From Yersinia enterocolitica (GTDB lineage: Bacteria > Pseudomonadota > Gammaproteobacteria > Enterobacterales > Enterobacteriaceae), in assembly GCA_002082245.2 (NCBI GenBank), contig NBTC02000002.1:1178001-1242000 (forward strand): a stretch of DNA of 64,000 nt, given 5' to 3'. Under the pieces are notes generated by a model. The model ran no database searches and was not told the DNA's origin. It saw nothing but the letters and a program-made list of their open reading frames with translations. The stretch's first letter is position 1, and each line of letters begins with the position of its first letter. Both the position numbers and the translations under genes were made by a program. Shown here piece by piece: positions 48,498 through 57,237 of this stretch.

Positions 48498-50966
48498 TTA
48501 GAAACGGTAATTCAAATCGAAAGCGAGCGAGAGATCGTGCTCACGGACACCATCATAGGGGCGCTTATCGTAGGTCACTGCTATCCCAGTATCCACGACA
48601 TCATTCCATTGAATGCGTTGCCCATAACCTGCCGTGGTTACCAGACCATTACCGAAGTTTTTCTCCCAATAACCGCCAACACCGAGCTGAATTTGTTGGC
48701 TCCAGACGGTTTTATAGTGGCGATACATAATGTGGTTTAGGGTAATGGCAGGGACGTAAGTGAAATCACTTTTCGGGTTATAGTAAATCACATCCTCTTT
48801 GGTGTTATGGCTCGACGCTAACCCTAAGCTAAGATCTGCCGTCAGGTAAGGGCCCGTCCAGACACGCTGGCGTCCGTTGAACTCGTATTCCCAACGGTTG
48901 TTGCCGTCAGAGAAACGTGACGGTGTCACGCTAATTTCAGCATCACGCCGATCATCTGCTTTCCAGAACACATATGCTGACGCACTGTTAGCGGATATAT
49001 TATTTTTTAATGCCCGCAATGGGGTATCTTTGGCCAGTCTCTCAACCTGCCCGCCAACGCGCCAGTGATCATTAAAATCGTACCAAGTCGATAACCGAGC
49101 ACCGGTTTTGTTACCAAAACCGTAATTCTGATTATTCACTTCAGCCTCAACCCAATGGTCACGGGATGTCCACTCGCCCCCTAGCCGTGTCGCACGATTA
49201 ATGCCTTTTCCTTCTTCAAATTGCGCATTGTCGTAGCTGCCACCACCGAATACCCGCCAGTTTTCAGCTATCGGGGGGCTATACAGCAAGGTTTCAACGC
49301 CAAAATCCTTGTTACCACTGATTGGGCTGTTGGAAGAAATAGTTCGATTCCCGGTTACACGCAATTCATACATGTTATGCACTTTGCGCTGACGATCGAG
49401 CTCCTGAGAGGGAACATCTTCAGGAGAACGGGTAATCACATCATCAGTGAGTAACTCCATCTGATGCCATTCCTGCAAATCCATCGCAGTTTCAGCTTGT
49501 GCACGTTCCAGAATAAGACTGCGTGGCGCCAATGACTCTACTGCTTTCAATTCTTGTTCAGATTTACGTGGTAAATCTTTTGCCAAATAGATACCGGCCA
49601 GAGCAATACGTAAATTCTGGTTAGCAGGAGCAGTACTGGATAGCGTTTCCAGTTTTTTCTGCGCCGCAGGCAGATCATTGAGTGCTACCAGGGATTGAAC
49701 CAGCAGAGTCTGCCCTTCCATCCAGTCATCATTCGGCTCTTTACCTGGCAGACCATAAACGCCAACCTGATACGGCGTTTGCTCGCTATAGTTTTTAGCG
49801 AATTGATGTGCTTTATCCAATTGTTCACTTTCATTCAACGAATAATAGAGATCATCTGCATCAAGTAAATCATCGCTATTACGGAATGTTTTGCCATCGG
49901 CGTAATACAAACTGGTCAAGATGGGCGCTGCTTTTTCTGGCATCCGGCGATCGATATAAGCAGATGCCGCCCAGCGACGTGCATAATCCGGCATCTTGTA
50001 GCCTTCGGCTTCCATGCCTTCATATTCTTTAATGAGTTGTTCGGTATTACGGCGAACCAATAACGCGCCTAATCTATCGATACGAGCACGTTGATAATCG
50101 GCCTGCGCTTCGGGATCTTTGCTCCAGCGGGCTAACAAATCCTGATAATCAGCCAACGCTTGATCAGCAATATAAAATCGCTCCGTCTCGCTGCGTGTTG
50201 GTAGTACCGCCATACGGACTTGTTCCGCTGCAGCATCTCGCTCAAGTTGCCGATATTGCTCTGCGGTCACTAATTTTGGATTCTCTTTGGCAAGCTGCAA
50301 CGCAGGATCGGCAATACGGTTTCTTTGCAGAATCTCGAGGTGATTTTTTAATACTTCCTCAGATTCCGGTGCCAGTCGTACCGCCTCACTCGAGGCCTGT
50401 AAAGCATCGTAATTGCGGTTGGTTGCCCGATTAAGATAAGAGAGGGTCATATAGTTTTTTGCAGAAGGGTCACGCGCAGCCAGGTCTTTCGCTTGCTGTA
50501 AAGCTTCACCACCGCGCCCGGAATCCGCCTGAGTCATTATCATGCCAGTGATAAGATCTGGGTTGGTTGGGTCTTTCTTTAAACTGCTTTGCCACAATGC
50601 CAACGCCTGATCCCAACGTTTTTCATTGCGATATGCACGCGCTGCTGACGCTAAGCCCCGCGAAGAGAGATTCATTGAAGAGTGGTATCTTTCGTAAACG
50701 TCAATGACCTCTTGATCACGCCCTGCCCAACCGGCTATTTGTAGCCAGTCGTCTACCTGCCCACTATTGAGAGGGCCAGATTTGGATTCTTTTTGTAAGT
50801 AGTCAAGGACCGGCGCGGTATCTCCTGATCTGGCTTGGATGATTAACGAATCATACTGTGTATCTGCCAAAACTGGATTAACTGAAAGGCCGGAAATTAA
50901 TAGCGCTAATAAAGTTATTCTGTGCCGGTGCAACGGGCGCAGTAGTGTTGTAAATGCGTTATACAT
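48498..50966 (-). CDS. hmsH: HmsH, outer-membrane poly-GlcNAc porin
   Basis: An 822-residue PgaA homologue. A signal peptide covers about residues 1-35 (LLALLISGLSVNPVLADT). A long periplasmic TPR superhelix (about 40-510) is rich in ALALWQSSLKKDPTNPDLIT-type repeats. A C-terminal 16-strand beta barrel starts near TGNRTISSNSPIS and ends LAFDLNYRF with terminal Phe. It exports poly-GlcNAc across the outer membrane for biofilm. The ATG at 50966 follows AAGGG; the frame 21 codons longer lacks one. It is the first gene of hmsHFRS. Confidence 0.95.
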   Translation of the reverse strand: MYNAFTTLLRPLHRHRITLLALLISGLSVNPVLADTQYDSLIIQARSGDTAPVLDYLQKESKSGPLNSGQVDDWLQIAGWAGRDQEVIDVYERYHSSMNLSSRGLASAARAYRNEKRWDQALALWQSSLKKDPTNPDLITGMIMTQADSGRGGEALQQAKDLAARDPSAKNYMTLSYLNRATNRNYDALQASSEAVRLAPESEEVLKNHLEILQRNRIADPALQLAKENPKLVTAEQYRQLERDAAAEQVRMAVLPTRSETERFYIADQALADYQDLLARWSKDPEAQADYQRARIDRLGALLVRRNTEQLIKEYEGMEAEGYKMPDYARRWAASAYIDRRMPEKAAPILTSLYYADGKTFRNSDDLLDADDLYYSLNESEQLDKAHQFAKNYSEQTPYQVGVYGLPGKEPNDDWMEGQTLLVQSLVALNDLPAAQKKLETLSSTAPANQNLRIALAGIYLAKDLPRKSEQELKAVESLAPRSLILERAQAETAMDLQEWHQMELLTDDVITRSPEDVPSQELDRQRKVHNMYELRVTGNRTISSNSPISGNKDFGVETLLYSPPIAENWRVFGGGSYDNAQFEEGKGINRATRLGGEWTSRDHWVEAEVNNQNYGFGNKTGARLSTWYDFNDHWRVGGQVERLAKDTPLRALKNNISANSASAYVFWKADDRRDAEISVTPSRFSDGNNRWEYEFNGRQRVWTGPYLTADLSLGLASSHNTKEDVIYYNPKSDFTYVPAITLNHIMYRHYKTVWSQQIQLGVGGYWEKNFGNGLVTTAGYGQRIQWNDVVDTGIAVTYDKRPYDGVREHDLSLAFDLNYRF

Positions 50967-51657
50967 TATATAACCCTTAAGCCAGCAACTTGTTTGATGA
51001 TCAAGGAAAGCTACTTCACGAACATCCATTTTTCATTATGGAATTATGATGAAATGAAGTCCTTAGAATGTATTACAGCATGTTACATAGGATAGTTGAA
51101 AGAAAATACTGTTGTCGAATTATTATAGAATATTGTTATTCCAGCGATTAATAGAGGTGAAAATGTGTTATAGCGGTTAGTTTTAATGAAATTAAGATTA
51201 ATCTTAGAAGAAAACTCTTTAAAAAGGCAAAATTTAGCGACGAAATATTTTCACTAAGGGAATCCTGCGATACAGTCGTCTGCAAAAGGGTAGCACGATT
51301 TGATTTTCGGGCTGTTTTAGCCTGTTTTTTTTACTACTTTTAATTTTAATATCTAAAATATTATTTATCTTATAACTAGAAAATAAGTCCGCTATTATTA
51401 GCAATAGTAGATTATCACTACCGTTATCATTAAGAATGAACTGATTGAAAATCAGGTCTTACTGCCAAAATGCCCGTAACCAAACTATTAAAACACTTCT
51501 ACAATTTAACTCATTATTTTATATGAATAATTTTTATAACTATTTGAATGTTTGTCATATACGATTTTGACCTAAGAAAAATAGGCTCAGCTAAAATAGC
51601 TAGAGTCTATTTTGCAAGATGAATTTAATTCACATAAAGTGAGATGTTCAGCGCAGA
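50967..51657. other. hmsH promoter region, AT-rich
   Basis: About 690 bases separating hmsH from the M24 peptidase gene; both are read leftward. It contains the RcsAB-like palindrome at 51193-51206 and several AT-rich stretches that could hold promoters, for example near 51110-51180. No supported gene is present. Confidence 0.5.
51193..51206. promoter_or_regulatory. RcsAB-like box upstream of hmsH
   Basis: TAAGATTAATCTTA is a perfect 14-bp palindrome. It matches the RcsAB box TAAGAATATTCCTA at 11 of 14 positions. It is 227 bases upstream of the hmsH ATG. RcsAB is a known repressor of hms genes in Yersinia. Confidence 0.6.
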
Positions 51658-52890
51658 TTAGTCACAACGTTGTAAGCCGCGATCGAGTTTAGTTAAAAAC
51701 TCATAACCATTATCAGTAATGAGAATCATATCCTCTAACATAATCGAACCGATCCCAATACCGTAATAGGGTGTTTCAAGGCTTAACACCATCCCAGGCT
51801 GGAACGTTTCAGTCGCTAATGTACTGATGAAAGGTGCTTCTTCTAATCCCAAAAATACACCATCACCGTGCCCTAGATGACCACGATTATAATGTGGCAA
51901 GCCCGATTTTTTAATGACGTCCATGGTGGAATCAAAAACATCTTTTAATTTAACCCCCGGTGCCACCCTTGAGAGCATATGTTCATGACCGATTCTAATG
52001 GTGTCATATATCTGCTTTGCTAGTGGGTCCGGCTCCCCCAGAACAAAAGTTCGCGCCAGATCGGCACCATAACCTGCAACATCCACACCGCAGTCAAACT
52101 TAATTAAGTCTCCCGGCTTAGCTGGGGTGTCATCCGCCAGCATTTTAGGCGAGAAGTTATCGCCAACCGAAATAAGATTGAAACGGGAGAAGTTCGTTTC
52201 CGGGAACGTCATTACTGCGGCTTTGTATGCCGCCGTCAATTGTGCCGCAGTACAACCGACGCGAATTTCTTTCGCTGCACGGGCAATACCAAACTCGGTT
52301 ATCTCAGCACTTTTGCGCAGATGTTCAATCTCCCACGGGCTTTTGATCATCCTGATTTCATTAAATAACGGCGTTGAATCAACCAATTTCAGCCCTGGCG
52401 CTACTTTGTCCAGAACACCTTTTCCCCCGTTAGACATGGCATGTAATTCAATGGCAATGGTCTTACCCAGCACCCCGGCGTCCTCAAGCGCTGCTTTGAC
52501 TAAACTAAAAACAGCTTCAACTGGCGGGCCAATCGGCCGCTCACGCTTGGTCTGATGATTAAGGGGATTGCGTGGAGAGTCGACATCGACCCACACCGGA
52601 AAGGTTTTTAGCACCATATTCGGCATATCAAAGTGGGCACTGGCTGCCTCAAACTCATTCATGATGATTTGCGAAGGAATTGCTGCATCACGGAACATAA
52701 TCACCACCGCCGCACCAGTGTGGCGGAAGGTATACATAAAGAAGCTGGCGAACCCAGTGAGATAGTAGAAATTATCACAGACGGTGACCACCAGAGCATC
52801 AAGCCCTTCTCGCTCCATTACCGTACGGGCTTTGCGGCTTACCGCGTCTAAATGCGCAATCTTTTCTTTATTCACCAAACTTTCCTTCAA
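51658..52890 (-). CDS. M24-family metallopeptidase, Xaa-Pro dipeptidase/creatinase-like
   Basis: A 410-residue two-domain protein: an N-terminal creatinase-like domain (about 15-165) and a C-terminal pita-bread M24 domain. The five metal ligands are visible: the Asp residues in KFDCGVDVAGYGADLART, His in RGHLGHGDGVFLG, Glu in SLETPYYGIG, and Glu in IMLEDMILI. Relatives include prolidases and ectoine hydrolase DoeA, so the substrate may be a dipeptide or a cyclic amidine. It lies just downstream of the AlaX-like gene and may be co-transcribed. Confidence 0.88.
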   Translation of the reverse strand: MKESLVNKEKIAHLDAVSRKARTVMEREGLDALVVTVCDNFYYLTGFASFFMYTFRHTGAAVVIMFRDAAIPSQIIMNEFEAASAHFDMPNMVLKTFPVWVDVDSPRNPLNHQTKRERPIGPPVEAVFSLVKAALEDAGVLGKTIAIELHAMSNGGKGVLDKVAPGLKLVDSTPLFNEIRMIKSPWEIEHLRKSAEITEFGIARAAKEIRVGCTAAQLTAAYKAAVMTFPETNFSRFNLISVGDNFSPKMLADDTPAKPGDLIKFDCGVDVAGYGADLARTFVLGEPDPLAKQIYDTIRIGHEHMLSRVAPGVKLKDVFDSTMDVIKKSGLPHYNRGHLGHGDGVFLGLEEAPFISTLATETFQPGMVLSLETPYYGIGIGSIMLEDMILITDNGYEFLTKLDRGLQRCD

Positions 52891-52918
52891 GGCTTATTTT
52901 ATCTGTGATCTGAATAAT

Positions 52919-52950
52919 ATACCTAAAGTCATTGAAGTTGCAGGTGCAGA
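52919..52950 (+). repeat. Partial palindromic repeat, copy 2
   Basis: ATATACCTAAAGTCATTGAA followed by GTTGCAGGTGCAGAGCC matches the first 27 bases of the repeat at 43049-43107 at about 23 positions. The second half is absent, so it is a degraded copy between the M24 and AlaX-like genes. Confidence 0.5.
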
Positions 52951-52971
52951 GCCAGGACAATTTATTACCGA

Positions 52972-53604
52972 TTAATCAATCGTGTAATTCACCGACATCA
53001 CTCCTTTTTTCTCCGAAATGGACTGAACAACAACCTTTCCCACATCGCGCAGCGAACTAACATGTGTTCCGCCACAGGCATACGCGGGCAATTCACCAAA
53101 TCCGATTTCGCGAAAATCACCCTGGATCAACGTCTGTCGGGCTAAATCCTGATGAATAAACTGCTCTAAAGCTATCTGAACAGTATTAATATCAATTGGA
53201 TGCGGATTTTCAGTTCGTTTAAATGAGACTCGGCCCTCACCCGGCCAGTGATGTGCCTTTATTGGCAACCAGCCATAACTTTCGCCAATATTGCCAATGA
53301 TATGCCCAGCGGAATGCATGCGTGCATTCAGAAAACGCCGGTCACTGTCGATACACGCAGGTTGTATCCCTAATGCAACGGGCAGCGCCACATAATGAAC
53401 TAATTGATGTTGCTGCTGCACCACATGTAATACCGGGCTGCCGCCAATCATACCGGTATCGCAAGGTTGCCCACCGCCTTGTGGATGGAAAATAGTAGCC
53501 TGCAATATTAAAGCAAATCGCTCACCATCAGGAGTACAACTCAGGACATTTACATCCGTAGCCAGCGTATCGTTATCAAAAAATAGACGAGTAGTCACAA
53601 TCAT
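52972..53604 (-). CDS. AlaX-type alanyl-tRNA editing protein
   Basis: A 210-residue free-standing relative of the AlaRS editing domain. It has the N-terminal glycine-rich segment FHPQGGGQPCDTGMI and the zinc motifs MHSAGHIIG (HxxxH) and ACGGTHVSSLRDVGKV (CxxxH). Such proteins hydrolyse Ser-tRNA(Ala) or Gly-tRNA(Ala). Related proteins may act on other tRNAs or on free amino-acid esters. It precedes the M24 peptidase in the same orientation and is divergent from a LysR gene, which may control it. Confidence 0.88.
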   Translation of the reverse strand: MIVTTRLFFDNDTLATDVNVLSCTPDGERFALILQATIFHPQGGGQPCDTGMIGGSPVLHVVQQQHQLVHYVALPVALGIQPACIDSDRRFLNARMHSAGHIIGNIGESYGWLPIKAHHWPGEGRVSFKRTENPHPIDINTVQIALEQFIHQDLARQTLIQGDFREIGFGELPAYACGGTHVSSLRDVGKVVVQSISEKKGVMSVNYTID

Positions 53605-53687
53605 TATCCTTTTATCATTTCCATTATGATTATATTAATGTCAGTCTATCGTGATAATCCGTCATAACCTCAAAGGACTGTTGCGCT

Positions 53688-54641
53688 GTGAGCATAAATA
53701 CGCCTCTGACTCCGCTAAGCGAAATGGCTATTTTCGTTAAAGTGGTAGAAACCGGCAGTTTCTCGGCAGTTGCACGCCAGTTAGGCGTTTCACCTTCAGC
53801 AATCAGCCGTAGCGTCAGCCGACTCGAAAAAGCGCTGGCTACGCGCTTATTGCAACGAACTACGCGTAAATTGCGATTGAGCGAAAGTGGCGAAGAGGTT
53901 TTTAAACGCTGTCATGCGATGCTTAGTGCAGCCAATTCAGTGATGGAAGTCAGTGGCCAGTACAATCTGGAACCGGAAGGGCTTATTCGTATCAGTGTAC
54001 CAAAAGCGGTTGGCCGTTTTGTCGTTCACCCGCATATCCCTGAATTCTTGCGCCGCCACAGTAAAATAGATGTACAACTGATCTTAGATGACCGCTACGT
54101 TGATTTAATTGATGAAAATATCGATTTGGCAATTCGTATTACTGACCAACCCCCTGCTGGAATGATTGGCCGGCAATTGATGACTATCGAACATTTGTTG
54201 TGCGCCACACCCGAATATCTCGCCGCCCATGAGGTTCCCCTGCATCCTCATGATTTAGCGCACCATAGCTGTATTTATCTCGGAGAGACGCCGGGAGACG
54301 CCCGCTGGAAATTCCGTCAAGGTAGCAAAGCGGTAACTGTCGCGGTACGGGGCCGCTACGCAGCTAACCATACCGGTGTCAGGCTAGATGCTGTCTTGCA
54401 GCATATAGGTATCGGCAGCCTACCTTATTTTACGGCCAGAACAGCATTGCAACAGGGACTGATAGTACCGGTATTACCAGAATGGCGCTTTATCAGTTCG
54501 TACAGCGGTGGCTTATGGTTACTCTACCCGCCAACCCGCTATTTACCCCCCAAGCTGCGCGTATTTATTGATTATATTGTCAGTTGTTTGCGTAAAGAAC
54601 CCAACTTACCCCCCGCGGCGGTTAAATTACCCGCGATTTAA
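53688..54641 (+). CDS. LysR-family transcriptional regulator
   Basis: A 317-residue LTTR. The HTH (about 14-75) includes VVETGSFSAVARQLGVSPSAISRSVSRLE, and the LysR_substrate domain follows (GLIRISVPKAVGRFVVHPHI onward). The form with LLQRTTRKLRLSESGEEVF resembles the LrhA/DsdC-distant, AaeR/YafC-like branch. It is divergent from the AlaX-like gene with 83 bases between, so it may regulate the AlaX-M24 pair. It starts with GTG. Confidence 0.88.
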   Translation: MSINTPLTPLSEMAIFVKVVETGSFSAVARQLGVSPSAISRSVSRLEKALATRLLQRTTRKLRLSESGEEVFKRCHAMLSAANSVMEVSGQYNLEPEGLIRISVPKAVGRFVVHPHIPEFLRRHSKIDVQLILDDRYVDLIDENIDLAIRITDQPPAGMIGRQLMTIEHLLCATPEYLAAHEVPLHPHDLAHHSCIYLGETPGDARWKFRQGSKAVTVAVRGRYAANHTGVRLDAVLQHIGIGSLPYFTARTALQQGLIVPVLPEWRFISSYSGGLWLLYPPTRYLPPKLRVFIDYIVSCLRKEPNLPPAAVKLPAI

Positions 54642-54691
54642 TATGCTGTATTAAACCCAACTAAGTCGCAGGTTAGGTACCTACGGTGCAA

Positions 54692-55561
54692 TTACCGTTT
54701 TTTCGCCAATAGTGTCGCAAAGCGCAGTTTTATCCGATTACCTTCGGCGTCGGTCTTATGTAATTGCCCAACATCTTCGTTGTACTTAATAATATCCCAA
54801 TCTTTATAGTAATGGCTTAACTCACCCGACTTTAATGTAAAGGAGAACGGCACAGTACAAGGGAAGTCATCCGTAGACATGGCAGAGATAATCAAATTAT
54901 AACCACCGGACAAGGTACACTCCTGCATATTATTAATAATAGAGGGAATTCTTTCCGGTTGTAGGAACATCAGGACCACAGTCGATAAAATAAAATCATA
55001 GCGGTTGTCCACACTGGCTTCATTAATATTGTAAGTGCTGGCGGTAATATTTTGCAGATTTTCCTGTACTATAATCTGCTGTAAATTATGGATACTATCG
55101 CTATTTTTGTCTACCGCCGTGACATCAAAATCCAATAAATTCAAATACAAAGAATTACGACCAGAACCACAACCTAAATCTAATGCTTTACCCGGTTTAA
55201 CCATTTTCACGGCTTCAATGACTTCAGAGTGCGTCGGGGTTAAATTGTATTTTTTATGATAAAAATCTTCTGCCGTGCAATAGAAACTGAGTTGGCATTG
55301 CAGGTCATCTGAACATGCGGCAATACGGTGCCAGACTTGGGGTTCTATAAAGGGTGGCTGCTGCTCACAAGAGAAGCTATGCCTCGCCAAAGTATTCCCC
55401 GCTTCATCGAGGATCAGAAAATCCATCTCCCCGTTTAGAATGGTCAGTTTGGCCCAAGTACCTGCCTTGGTATTGTGTTTTTCCCGGAACATCGCCGGTA
55501 CAGCGGTACTATTCCAGACAGGTAACTCTTTATAACACAGCAGTGCTGATGCATTTCCCAT
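54692..55561 (-). CDS. tehB: TehB-type SAM-dependent methyltransferase, long form
   Basis: A 289-residue protein with two parts. The N-terminal 85 residues are a cupin-like domain (DUF1971; [29 protein letters not shown]). The C-terminal part is a Rossmann methyltransferase with motif [17 protein letters not shown] and [10 protein letters not shown]. Haemophilus TehB has the same fused form; E. coli TehB has only the methyltransferase. The activity gives tellurite and oxidant tolerance. No tehA is adjacent here. It is a single gene. Confidence 0.9.
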   Translation of the reverse strand: MGNASALLCYKELPVWNSTAVPAMFREKHNTKAGTWAKLTILNGEMDFLILDEAGNTLARHSFSCEQQPPFIEPQVWHRIAACSDDLQCQLSFYCTAEDFYHKKYNLTPTHSEVIEAVKMVKPGKALDLGCGSGRNSLYLNLLDFDVTAVDKNSDSIHNLQQIIVQENLQNITASTYNINEASVDNRYDFILSTVVLMFLQPERIPSIINNMQECTLSGGYNLIISAMSTDDFPCTVPFSFTLKSGELSHYYKDWDIIKYNEDVGQLHKTDAEGNRIKLRFATLLAKKR

Positions 55562-55716
55562 ACTGATATTCCTCAGATAACTTAAAGATGTATTTAATAT
55601 GCAACATATAATACAGCATTAACATTATCAAATGAAGCCGTCGGAACAAACAAATTCGGCACGAGATTTGGTTTATTTAAATCAATCAACAAATTGAAAT
55701 AAAAGATAATATTACA

Positions 55717-56034
55717 TCAAGGCATTGTGTGTTTAATCGTTTTTAAGTTTTCGATATGGTCGGCCAGTTTTTGAATATCGTCATCCGTCAGATGTGCTTT
55801 GGCCTTATTACCCCGGCCAACAATCTTGCCATCGCGGCGAGCAGTTAGACCATCAACAATTTCATCACGCGATAACGATATCAGTGGCGGTGCCTTATCC
55901 AAGCCTTTGCGATCAGCCGAACGCCCATGGCAACTTGAACAGGTTTGTTTATAAATATGCTCACCGTCAGTGGCCGCCTGAGCCGTGACACTGAGCAGCA
56001 GGACACCCACGCTTAACAACAGCACTGCTTTCAT
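55717..56034 (-). CDS. Small periplasmic c-type cytochrome in the fet operon
   Basis: A 105-residue exported monoheme cytochrome. The signal peptide is residues 1-20 (ending VTAQA), and the heme motif CSSCH is at 32-36. The fold continues GLDKAPPLISLSRDEIVDGL. In ordinary class I cytochromes a Met-rich loop (MSPMAKNLTDED type) gives the sixth heme ligand; here the same place reads GRGNKAKAHLTDDD, with no Met, and the only other Met is at the C-terminus (104). His81 might substitute. The ATG at 56034 overlaps the TlpA stop. It is the last gene of the operon and probably passes electrons for iron reduction. Confidence 0.85.
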   Translation of the reverse strand: MKAVLLLSVGVLLLSVTAQAATDGEHIYKQTCSSCHGRSADRKGLDKAPPLISLSRDEIVDGLTARRDGKIVGRGNKAKAHLTDDDIQKLADHIENLKTIKHTMP

Positions 56035-56549
56035 TATGCACCCGCCGCCCATTGTTGGAACAACGTAACCAGCGCCTGCTCATTACGCGCGCCCTGATGC
56101 AATTGCGTCACTTTACCACTGCGGTCAATCAGAAAAGAAGTCGGGGTGCCAATAACCTGGTAGCGTTCTTGTGTGATACCTAATTGATCACGAATAACCG
56201 GATAACTAATATTCCGCTGTGCCAACACCGGATTGATATCCACCTGTTCAGGATCGGTGTTAATCGCCACAACCACGATATCATCCCGATATTCCTGACT
56301 CAGTTTATCCAGTGCCGCCATTTCAGCCAGACAACCGCCACAGCTAGCTGACCAGAAATTGAGGTACACCTGCTTACCTTTCCATTGATCAAGTGCCACC
56401 GGCTTGCCTTTTAGGTCATAAGCTGCCAATTGCGGGGCCGCTTCACCCACCACCAACTCTTCTTGTTTGCACGCGCTAAGTAGCAATAACACACCACACA
56501 TGCCGATAACTTTTAACCGATTACGCCACATGATGACGGCTCTCTTCAT
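56034..56549 (-). CDS. TlpA/ResA-like thioredoxin lipoprotein in the fet operon
   Basis: A 171-residue membrane-anchored thioredoxin-fold protein. A lipobox LLLSAC (Cys about residue 26) marks it as a lipoprotein. The redox motif is CGGC in NFWSASCGGCLAEM, without the usual Trp before the first Cys, and the cis-Pro loop is GTPTSF. It may reduce the apocytochrome encoded next, or partner proteins of the Fet system. Start at 56549 or at the ATG at 56531, which gives a shorter overlap with the ATPase gene. Confidence 0.88.
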   Translation of the reverse strand: MKRAVIMWRNRLKVIGMCGVLLLLSACKQEELVVGEAAPQLAAYDLKGKPVALDQWKGKQVYLNFWSASCGGCLAEMAALDKLSQEYRDDIVVVAINTDPEQVDINPVLAQRNISYPVIRDQLGITQERYQVIGTPTSFLIDRSGKVTQLHQGARNEQALVTLFQQWAAGA

Positions 56550-57234
56550 TAAGATATTTACCGTGCTGGAGCCGGATTATCCGATCAGCAACACACCCTA
56601 AATCTGGATTGTGGGTAACCATGACAATGGTTCTACCCTGACGATGAATATGGTTTAGCAGATCCAGCACCCGCTGTTCATTCTCTTCATCAAGGTTGCC
56701 GGTCGGTTCATCAGCAAAAATGATAGGGGGCTGATTAACAAGCGCACGTGCAATACACACTCGCTGTTGCTCACCACCAGAGAGTTGGCTAGGCAGATGC
56801 CCCATACGTGGTGTCATCCCGACCTGTTCTAAAACCTGCCGCGCGGCGTCTTCATCAACCACACTGTGATAATGCTGCGCTAACATAATGTTCTCTAACG
56901 CAGTCAGGTAAGGAATCAGGTGAAATTGTTGAAAAACCAGCCCTATCTTGTCAGCCCGAAACTGCCTGCGGCCTTCTTCGTCTAAGCCTGCGGCATCAAT
57001 ACCGTCAAGTAACACCTGCCCTTCGCTAACGGTATCCAGACAGGTCAGGATATTCATTAATGTTGTTTTACCTGAGCCGGACGCCCCCATAATCGCGACA
57101 AACTCACCACGATTAATGCGAATATTAATGTCTTCCAGCGCTGTAACTTGACCAAAACGCTTATATAAATGTCGGGTTTCAATGACGGCATCCGCGGTGT
57201 ATTCAGGTTTCACCCGTGTTAATGGCGATGTCAT
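56521..57234 (-). CDS. ABC transporter ATPase, MacB/LolD family, fet operon
   Basis: A 237-residue ATPase. Walker A is GASGSGKTT, the signature LSGGEQQRV, Walker B PPIIFADEPTGNLD. The RADKIGLVFQQFHLIPYLTALENIML segment is the MacB/LolD Q-loop form. It should drive the two FtsX/MacB-type permeases encoded upstream (3 and about 1150 bases before). In Campylobacter the equivalent cluster beside p19 is called fetABCDEF. Its function is needed for growth under iron limitation rather than classical import. Confidence 0.93.
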   Translation of the reverse strand: MTSPLTRVKPEYTADAVIETRHLYKRFGQVTALEDINIRINRGEFVAIMGASGSGKTTLMNILTCLDTVSEGQVLLDGIDAAGLDEEGRRQFRADKIGLVFQQFHLIPYLTALENIMLAQHYHSVVDEDAARQVLEQVGMTPRMGHLPSQLSGGEQQRVCIARALVNQPPIIFADEPTGNLDEENEQRVLDLLNHIHRQGRTIVMVTHNPDLGCVADRIIRLQHGKYLNEESRHHVA

Positions 57235-57237
57235 TTG

